Assembly: GCF_000471905.2 (NCBI RefSeq)
Contig: NW_006494942.1
Coordinates: 386,234-450,233 of the forward strand
Source of the DNA: Amborella trichopoda
Taxonomy: Eukaryota; Streptophyta; Magnoliopsida; Amborellales; Amborellaceae
Direction of reading: 5' to 3'
Length of the DNA stretch: 64,000 bases
A program made the position numbers and the translations under genes. Below, in pieces: positions 56,293 to 64,000 of this stretch. The first letter of the stretch is position 1. Every line of letters begins with the position of its first letter. The notes beneath the pieces are model-generated. The model ran no database searches, was not told the origin of the DNA, and saw only the letters and a list, made by a program, of their open reading frames with translations.

Positions 56293-57660
56293 AGCTCTCT
56301 CCTCTCTTCCTACTTTACACGAACCCACAGCAGGTCCGTGACTTTATTTGTTCTTCTTTCTTCTCTCCCCCCTCTCTCCACTCTCGCTTGGGCAACTGCC
56401 CCTTCTCTCAATCTCTACCTCCTAAATTCTCTCTTCTCTCTCTCTACACATTTATTCTCTCTCTCTTATTTTGACCATCTTCTCTCTCTCCTTTATATAG
56501 CTATTTTCTCTCTCTTATTTTTCCCATCTTCTCTCTCTTTTACACAATTATTTTCTCTCTCTCTCTCTCTCCTCTATGCAACTATTTTCTCTCTCTTATT
56601 TTCCCATTCTCTCTCTTCTACACAACTGTTTTTATCTTATTTTGCCCATTCTCTCTCCTCTACACAACCATTCTTTCTCTCTCTCTCTTATGTTGCTTAT
56701 TCTCTCTCTATCTCTCTCTCTCTCCAAATCTTTTCTTCCTAAAAAGTCTATCTCACTTTCTCTCCCTCACGTCTTCATCTCTATCTCCCTCTTTCTTCTT
56801 TTCATCTTTATCTCCCCTTCTTTTTCTCGTCTCACTCTTTCCTTATCTTCTATTCATTCATCCATCTCCCCATACTCTCATCCTTCCCATCGAAGGTCCA
56901 CCTCCTACATGCTACACTCTCATCCTCCCTTATCGCAACCTCTCCCCAAGAGCTCAGAGCCACACCATAGGCAGGTCCATCCTTTTATCTTTTTTCTCAC
57001 ACCTTCTCTCACCCTATCTGGCACTACAAGATGCTGGACCTGCACCTAAGGTGGATCCATCTCCTCTTCTCACCACCTCTACCTACTCTCCCCTAGACAC
57101 ACGGCTCCACACCATTGGCGGGTTCACACTCTTTTCTTTATCCCTTTAACTCTCTTCTTTCTCACTCTAAATATCTCTATTTCTCTCTAACTCATATACT
57201 CATTTCATTCTTTTTTGTATTTTTTATTTCATAATTTCTTTGTTTTCTTTTTTTACTCATTGTTGCTTCCACTCTCGAGCATTCAATTCGAGGTATTCAT
57301 GAGATAGCCTAGGGTTCTAACTCTCAAATTGCTATTCTAACTATATGCCTGTACAGTGTAGTCGAGTTATAAGAGATGCTGATTCTCTTACACTCGGTCA
57401 CTCAGGTTGGGGTCATTCTGAGTCAGCTTTTCTTAGAGTTCTAACCCTTTCACTACTCTAACTACCGAGTCACACAATGTTTGGGTGAAGATGGATCTTT
57501 ATCATTCTTTCTCACTTACTCTCTCACTCTCTTCTTTCTTATATACTCCTTATTTTCTTCTTCCTTCTCTCTTAACTCTCTACTTTCTTTTCTCGCATTC
57601 CATTTCTCTCTCTCATCTCTTATAAATTACTTCTCTCATACTTTGTCTATCATTTTAAAC

Positions 57661-59110
57661 TCAGACAGCTCTCGCGAGGCTCTTCGGAAGTGAATTTGCG
57701 ATAGTCTAAAACTGCAGACCTCACTTTCTAGCGTCGAAAGTGATTTCTCGATAGTCTAGAACTATAGACCACACTCTCTAGAATCCTCCAGAGTGCTCTT
57801 GACTTTGGTCTCGAAGTCTAGGGACCTTTCCAACGTTCCCGGTTACCTCCTTAGAGAGGGGACGCCGGAAAGATGTGTGACTTTTGAGAGGTCTTCTCTT
57901 TCTTATATTCTCACTCCTTTCTCATAACATCTTTTATTTCTTTGTTCATCTTCTTCTTAATTACTCGTTAGGGGGCCCATAATGAAGGGAGCTCGTGATC
58001 TCTCCCAAGAGTTATTACCGGAGATAAGAATGATACTGGGTTTGGATGCCACATGTATCCCGGGGGATTCAGGAGAGTGTAGTTCGTAGTTCTAGTCAAT
58101 TGAACTACATCTCCCTCCCTTCTTTTGTGAAGCGACCAAACCTCTCGCACTTGGGTTCAGGCCTCAATAAACGCGAGAAGGGACTCTCAAACCCCTTACT
58201 CCCCCCTCTACCAGCACCATTGGTCAGTCTGTTGTCACCAAATGCATAGGAGGTTCTAAAACCATCACTTCCCATGCTCACACAGATATTAGTGAATCCT
58301 CCACTAGTCTCAAGTTGACCCTAAGGCTACTCCCTCTCCTCTCGCAATCGGCTCTTCTACAACCATGGCCTCTGCAGGCAGCCGAAAGGTTATCTCAAAC
58401 TCTCCTTTCCACATGCGTGCCACCCATTTTGACATCCCATCTCACATAATCCAAGCTAGCGGTTCAACCACTGACCCATCTTAGTTGAACGGCTAAGATC
58501 ATTTGAGACACTTTCACACCCACTACGACTAACGACCTAGCTGTTGGTTCGTCTTCTTGGGGCAGACAAAAAAGCCACCCCGAGTCTCTCACACACTCTA
58601 AGTCTCTTGAGTCTCGACCTGCTATCAAGAGTGACTCTCAAGTTACTCTAATTGCATTGCATGCTATTCATTCAGCTCGGGGCAGCTCAAACGCCATCCC
58701 CCAAAGAGCACATGATCAACGACCAAGTCATAAGTCAAATGTGAACATATATTTGCATGCAAATAATGATGGCCATAAGGCCACTCCAATCAATTAGGTC
58801 AACATCCCAAAGCTCGGACCTTCTACCTCACTACCCAAGCCACCCCAAACACGTTTTCGGACTTTGCACACACACACGCATGTCTGATATCGCCCCTAGA
58901 TATGAGGGAAAACGTGAAAAGAGTCTGGAAGAATTGTTGCCTTCACTACGGGGCAGTTCTACCTGACTATCACGAAGGGAAATAATGGTCAAGCCTGAAA
59001 ACGAAGCCAAGAGATGCTGAACGCTCAACTCAAGAGCAAAGAAGAGAAAGGAATTAAAACTTTCTCCCATAAAGAAGTTAACCCCTTCTTTCCCCATGCT
59101 TCCCTTGGCG
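57661..59110. other. Unidentified retroelement-like sequence
   Basis: No credible frame. Around 57680-57790 there are two copies of a GAAAGTGATTTCTCGATAGTC-like word. Near 59112 the minus strand reads TTGGCGCCAAGG, resembling primer sites of Tat-type elements but without the usual continuation. The stretch lies between two LTR-like regions facing each other and is probably their decayed internal sequence. Confidence 0.35.
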
Positions 59111-60089
59111 CCAACGAAGTCAAAGAAGCTTGCCACATGGTGTAGGTCAAAGTGGTTGTTTGGGACATAGTGGGGTTAGTGATCTATAAGGTCCGAAGCC
59201 TAGCTCGGGTCAAATAAGAGCCTACTGGTTAGGTGCCTCGATCTCGCCCTCCAGATCTAGTGGACCAACCGATGAGAGAGGATGACTTACTCGGGTTGGC
59301 TCGCATGTGAGCCCTTTTAGATCATGAAGAAAGCCTCCGAGTCATAGAACTGGTTCGAAATAGCCTCCCTTGGTCTGTATTCTCCGGCTTCTATAATCAC
59401 ACACACATGAAAAATGTTACAAGACAAGTAGGTCAAGGGACCCCACCTTGCCTTTGGATGAATGTACACATACGTGCACATTCAAAAAGAAGAAGAGAAG
59501 GATGAGAGAATTAATATTAAGATGAGATGACCAGGCCATGAGACCGACATAGTAGCTAAACTAGTAGGTAATTGACCCGCCGTGGCAGTAAAACAGGTTC
59601 GATAACTCAGACCGGCCCAACGAAATTACTATTAGATGACAATATCAATACCGACTAGTTTGACATAATGGCTAGTCTGCCGTGACAGTAAAGCGGGCAT
59701 AGTAACTCTGACTGGCACAACGGAATTACTGTTAGCCGACAGGACTACCATGGAGTGCTAGTCTCAACCCCCCCTTTGATCAAATGAAAGAGTACAAGAA
59801 AGAAAAGAGAATAGAAAGAGAGAAAGAAGAGAAGATGGATAAGAGAAATAAGGACGGAAAAGAAAAGAAAGAGCGAGGTGAGAGAAAATAGTGAGAGAAA
59901 AAGAAGAGAAGAATAGAAGAAAAGGGAGAGAGAGAAAGAAGAAGAAGAGCATGAAAGGAGATAGAGGGAAAAGATAGAGGAAGATAAAGAAGAGAGGGAA
60001 AACCAAAGAGAAGAAGTAAGAGAGAGAAGGAAGAGGAAGGAAGACACAGATGGCAATGAGATGGGGAGAGAGAAACTCAGATGGTGATG

Positions 60090-60600
60090 AGCTTCCACCA
60101 TCTGTGGGAGAAAGAAGAGCAGAGGGAGAACACATGCCACGATCGGCTTTCGCCAACTGTGACAAAAGACAGAGGAGAGAGAAAGAACACATGCGGTGAT
60201 AGACTTTTGTCGGTTGTGACAGAAGGAGAAGAGAGAGAAAGCACATACGGCGATAGGCTTCCGTCGGCTGTAATAAAAAAAAGCGGAGAGAGAACACAAG
60301 CAGCAATAGGCTTCCGCTGGTTGTGACAGAAGGAAAAGAGAAAGAGAGCATAGGCAGTGATAGGTTTCCACCAGCTATGACAGAAGGAAAAGAGAGAGAA
60401 AGCACATGCGATGATAGGCTTCCACCGTCTTTGACAGAAGGAAGAGAAAACATAGGTGGCCGGCTGTGACAGAAGAGAGGAAGGAGAGAGAGAAAGCACA
60501 TACGGCGATATACTTCCGTCGACTGTGACAGAAGAGCGATAAGAGAGAGAGAACACATGCGACAATATACATTCACCAGCTGTGACAAAAGAAAAGGGAA
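60090..60600 (-). repeat. 50-60 bp minisatellite, unit of copy C (first block)
   Basis: On the minus strand the unit reads CTGTCACAGCCGGTGGAAGC, CTATCGCCGTATGTG, then a CT run; about nine copies. It is homologous to the array at 13340-13680. Confidence 0.85.
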
Positions 60601-61219
60601 TTTTTACAGAGGCCCGGCTTACCACTCAAGCTATGGCCCGACTCACTGTTCATGTCTTAGAAGCAAGAAGATGTCGCACCAGACGATAGGTCCGACGTGC
60701 ATGAATGGAGAAAAGTGATAAGTGTAGGGAAAGAGAAAAGTGATAAACCAAGGGATGAAGAGAGAGAGTGATGATTTACTACTAGACGATAGTACCAATA
60801 CCAACTAGCTCGACACAGTGGCTACTTTGTCGTGACAGTAAAGTAAGCACAATAACTCTAACCGGCACAACGACATTATTGTTAAACGATAAGACTACCA
60901 TGGAGTGCTAGTCTCAACCCCCCCTTTGATCAAATGAAAGAGTAAAAGAAAGAAAAGACAACAGAAAGAGAGAGAAGAGAAGATGGAGAAGAGAAATAAC
61001 GAAGGAAAAGAAAAGAAAGATCGAGGTGAGAGAGAAAATAGTGAGAGAAAAAGAAAAGAAGAATAGAAGAAAAGGGAGAGAGAAAGAAGAAGAGCATGAA
61101 AGGAGAGAGAGGGAAAAGACTGAAGAAGATAAAGAAAAGAGGGAAAAGCAAAGAGAGGAAGTAAGAGAGAGAAGAAAGAGGAAGGAAAACACAGACGACA
61201 ATGAGATGGGGAAAGAGAA

Positions 61220-61870
61220 ACTCAGACAGTGATGAGCTTCGACCGTCTGTGGGAGAAAGAAGAGCAAAGGGAGAACATAGGCGGCGATAGGCTTCCGCTG
61301 ACTATGATAAAAGAAAGAGGAGAGAGAAAGAACACAGGCGACGATAGGCTTCCACCGGCTGTGATAGAAGGAAAAGAGAGAGAAAGCACAGGCGGAGTTA
61401 GGCTTCCACCGGCTGTGACAGAAGAAAGAGAAGAGAGAGAAAGAACACAGGTGGCGATAGGCTTCCACCGGCTGTGACAAGGAAAAGAGAGAGAAAGCAC
61501 AAGCCACGATAGGCTTCCACTAGCTGTGACAGAATAAAGAGGAGAGAGAATACATGAGGCAATAGGCTTCTGTCGGCTGTGATAGAAGAAAAAGAGAGAG
61601 AAAGCACCGGCCGTGATAGGCTTATGTTGGTCCTGATAGAAAGAAAAGAGAGAGAAAGCACATGCGGCGATAGGCTTCCGCTGTCTATGACAGAAGGGAG
61701 AGAGAACACAAGTGATGATAGGCTTCTGCCGGCTATGAAAAAAGAGAAGGAGAGAGATAGCACAGGTGACGATATGCTTCCGCCGGCTGTGACAGACAAG
61801 GGAAAAGAGAGAGAGAACACATGCAGTGATATACTTTTGCCGGTTGTGATAGAAGAGAAAAGGGAATTTT
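61220..61870 (-). repeat. 50-60 bp minisatellite, unit of copy C (second block)
   Basis: About twelve copies of the same unit as the block at 60090-60600, in the second half of the 1.2-kb duplication. Confidence 0.85.
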
Positions 61871-62260
61871 GACAGAGGCCCGGCCCGCCACTCAGGCTAT
61901 GGCTCGACTCACTGTTCATGTCTCAAAAGAAAAAAGACGTCGCACCAGACGATAGGCCCATCGTGCGTGAATGGAGAAAATAGAGAAGTGCAGGGAAAGA
62001 GAAAAGTGATAAATCAGGGGATGAAGAGAGAGAGTGATAGATGAGGGAAGGAGAGGGAAAGAGAGAGCTAGAGAAAGAAGAGAGAGAGACAAAAAAGAGA
62101 GTAGAAAGAAGAGAAAGAAAGAGATAAAGATGAGAGAGAAAAAAGGAGAGAAAAGAAGAGAGAGAAAGAGAAATGTAGAAGAAGAAGAAGAGAGAACAAT
62201 AGAGAGAGAAAGAAGGAGGACGAGAGAAGTACTTACTTGTAGAGTACGACCTTTACCTTC

Positions 62261-62298
<38 letters not shown>

Positions 62299-62382
62299 TC
62301 CAAGAGGCACCCACAAACTTAAGCAAGAATTCAAATCTTTATTGAATGATCGAAGGTCCCTTTACAATTAGGTTTAACATGC

Positions 62383-62390
62383 TTATATAG
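62383..62390 (-). promoter_or_regulatory. TATA box of copy C LTR
   Basis: TATATAAG on the minus strand, with AATAAAG about 45 bases downstream. Both motifs keep their spacing in copy B (21675-21668). Confidence 0.55.
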
Positions 62391-63715
62391 AATAGGGCTC
62401 AAACATGGGTGTACGCCTAAAAACTACCTAAATTGATGATAATTAAAATTTAATTGGATTAAAAGAAATTCTAAAATTGGATGCAAAAGGACTGTTTTAC
62501 CCCTGCTCAATAATGCGTGAAGTTTCAAAACAGTCCCTGCTGCTGTCCGAGAACTTGCATGATCTTTTATGACTGATCCGAGGTTGCTTTGATGCTCATT
62601 TTATTAATAGATGATCTTTTTCTTGTAGGGCTCAGCATGACGATCGATTTGATACCAACTTGAGCCACGATTAATGTTTTTGGGTCACAATCATGCGACT
62701 CAAAATTTGGATGAATCTTGCAAATTTCAGATCGATAGTGTGCTTGTTTCTTGATGTTTTGCTTTGATTTATTTAATGAATCACACTAAGCACGCCGTCA
62801 CGATCGCGTGGCAACAAACGCAGCTCGATTTCATGTCTGGATGAAGATTTTGTCGTATTGGGTTTTTAGCCAGAATCTAACAATCTGGCCATCAAAATTT
62901 ACAGTATCTTTGATGCCTCCATGTGTCAAATCTAACTGTTCATCATACGCGGGGTTCGGACCAGAGATAGCCTCTAGCCTTACGCATATAATACAATTGG
63001 TTTTGTGTCGATCGAGTACGCGAGCCTCGTGATTTGACCGCTCGAGCGAGACATGCTGCTGTTTAATTTTCTGCAACTCTCTTTATGTATTTCCAAATTC
63101 TCTGTTGTTTTTTTCCCTGCCCGTGTATTGTCATGGGTCGTGCCATATATCAAAACGCTCGTCTTGATGAGACGAACACACTCACCAAATTTAAGAGGGA
63201 TCTGACTCAAGATGAGTGAGAGACAGGCCTTTGAAGTTGTTACTTGGGACTATCCACATCAGCCTCCTTTAATGGAGATTCATGTAGGGAGGCCGCACGA
63301 GAATAGCACGCGAGCTACCCCCTTTTGGTGTTTTACCCATAACTTTATCCTGAAATTGCCCCCGATTAAGCCGAAAATTGACCCATAGAGGTTTTCGACC
63401 TTGTCAGATCCAATGAGAGTGGTCCCATAGTTGTTTGACCCACCAAAAATAGAGGTCTAGTTATATGGTCCATTTCGGGGTACTAGAGGTCGAATTTTCC
63501 GAAATTGTTTCTTTTTGTTTACTGCCTTTGACATGTCAGAATGTGATGAAACTTGACTGGTAGCCTTTTGAAGTATGCATGAAGATCTTGACCAATTCTG
63601 GGGCAATTATGAGACTGTCAAGAATTTCACAGTATGTTGATGATTTATTGACTTGCTTCCTCTTTATTCCGTGTCAGGGACTAAGGTGTTGAAAAATGTC
63701 TTCAAACACCTATAA

Positions 63716-64000
63716 ATGGGGCAAAAAGCCAGTTTGACACTAATAGCCTCATCAAGCCCAAACAAGTTGAGCCATCACTCGTTCAAGCCCTTGAGCCAGA
63801 ACTTGCTCATCTACAGTCGTTGCGGTTCATAACTTCAAAGAAGCTCCACTCGAGCCTATTTCAAATCGGGACACTCAAAGCAATGGCCTTCTTGAGCCCC
63901 CCAGTTCGCATTTCAAGATGCCAAAGGCTAAGACAACTCAATTTGAGCTCGGGGTAGCTCGTGAACCCGAAGAAGTCTCACTTAGACTCATCTTGAGCTA
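63716..64000. other. Sequence beyond the copy A/copy C homology
   Basis: No coding relic. On the minus strand it contains ACTGGGGGGCTC, a purine/G-rich word that could be a polypurine tract, but no LTR end could be fixed before the window closes. Confidence 0.3.

Larger units (their letters stand above)
53770..57660 (+). mobile_element. CT-rich LTR-like region (copy G), plus orientation
   Basis: Long pyrimidine-rich tracts (53770-54980 and 56293-57240, plus 57500-57660) carry interspersed ACCCATAGCGGGTCCGTGAC words. The block 54356-54720 is repeated at 56290-56870, which places two copies of the same CT leader on either side of an inserted 1.3-kb element. Long Ser/Leu/Phe frames are compositional artefacts. 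The TATA box at 53139 gives the orientation. LTR ends were not resolved. Confidence 0.5.
59683..62040 (-). repeat. Tandem duplication of about 1.2 kb inside copy C
   Basis: Landmarks occur twice in the same order: GGACTACCATGGAGTGCTAG-type blocks at 59741 and 60894, the CCCCCCTTTGATCAAATGAA block at 59770 and 60922, the minisatellite, ACAGAGGCCCGGC at 60606 and 61871, and CGCACCAGACGATAGG at 60674 and 61941. The copies have diverged clearly. Copy A has the segment once. Confidence 0.85.
59215..63715 (-). mobile_element. CT-rich LTR plus leader, copy C, inverted relative of copy A
   Basis: The inverted sequence aligns with 11310-15035 throughout, including the ACATTTTTCAACACC start block, the CTCATCAAGACGAGCG block (near 63160), TATATAAG at 62390-62383, AATAAAG, the CT tract, the minisatellite and the final CGAGATCGAGGCACCTAAC. 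It is longer than copy A mainly because a segment of about 1.2 kb is duplicated in tandem. The TATA box is intact here but mutated in copy A. Confidence 0.7.

Noticed and set aside
59104..59116. TTGGCGCCAAGG as a certain primer binding site for copy C
   Set aside because: It resembles Tat-type primer sites but lacks the usual continuation, is about 100 bases beyond the shared homology, and has no counterpart in copy A.
1..64000. CRISPR-like arrays, bacterial operons, rRNA or tRNA genes
   Set aside because: The tandem arrays have no unique spacers of constant length, the DNA is plant nuclear, and I found no tRNA cloverleaf or rRNA sequence by eye.

Overview
The window is nuclear DNA of a flowering plant. 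It contains one recognisable host gene, spread over about 17 kb, set in a dense bed of decayed transposable elements. The evidence is one intron-containing gene with canonical GT..AG splice sites, plant-specific retrotransposon gag, protease and PMD (plant mobile domain) relics, plant LINE and MITE remains, and long CT-rich LTRs. I cannot name the species.

Host gene: 33709-50278 (+) encodes a 216-residue BAH-PHD protein of the EBS/SHL family, closest to EBS (EARLY BOLTING IN SHORT DAYS). It has five exons, every junction keeps frame, and all eight PHD zinc ligands are present. Intron 3 is about 13.1 kb, splits the PHD finger in two, and is loaded with TE insertions: foldback MITEs, a Mutator-like MITE with a 9-bp target duplication, LINE and RTE fragments, and a solo LTR with a perfect 5-bp target duplication. 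Intron 1 is a degenerate tandem array in which the repeat unit itself resembles a 3' splice site.

Left flank (1-33 kb): 1-4003 is the 5' part of a minus-strand chromovirus-like (Tekay-type) element (gag, tRNA-Met primer site, about 2.9-kb LTR). Its LTR interrupts the gag of a plus-strand Tat/Ogre-like element (4004-7495; gag and protease relics). Then come LTR-like repeat DNA (7.5-11.3 kb), a CT-rich LTR/leader (copy A, 11.3-15.0 kb, +) joined to a PMD pseudogene (15.0-17.8 kb, +), a second Tat-like gag relic (18.3-19.8 kb, -) with its leader and LTR promoter (to about 21.7 kb, -), a second PMD pseudogene (22.8-24.2 kb, -), several tandem-repeat arrays (24.3-28.2 kb), and an LTR start of the type TGTAGACACCCC at 28822 (+). 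From about 29.9 to 33.2 kb is AT-rich intergenic DNA with two MITEs.

Right flank (50.3-64 kb): the 3' flank of the host gene, then AT-rich and GA-rich DNA, then a plus-strand CT-rich LTR-like region (about 53.1-57.7 kb) split by a 1.3-kb element with 10-bp perfect terminal inverted repeats. Last is copy C (59.2-63.7 kb, -), an inverted relative of copy A carrying an internal tandem duplication of about 1.2 kb. No reverse transcriptase or integrase of an LTR element is recognisable anywhere, and no RNA gene or CRISPR array was seen. Bases 45468-45729 are an assembly gap.
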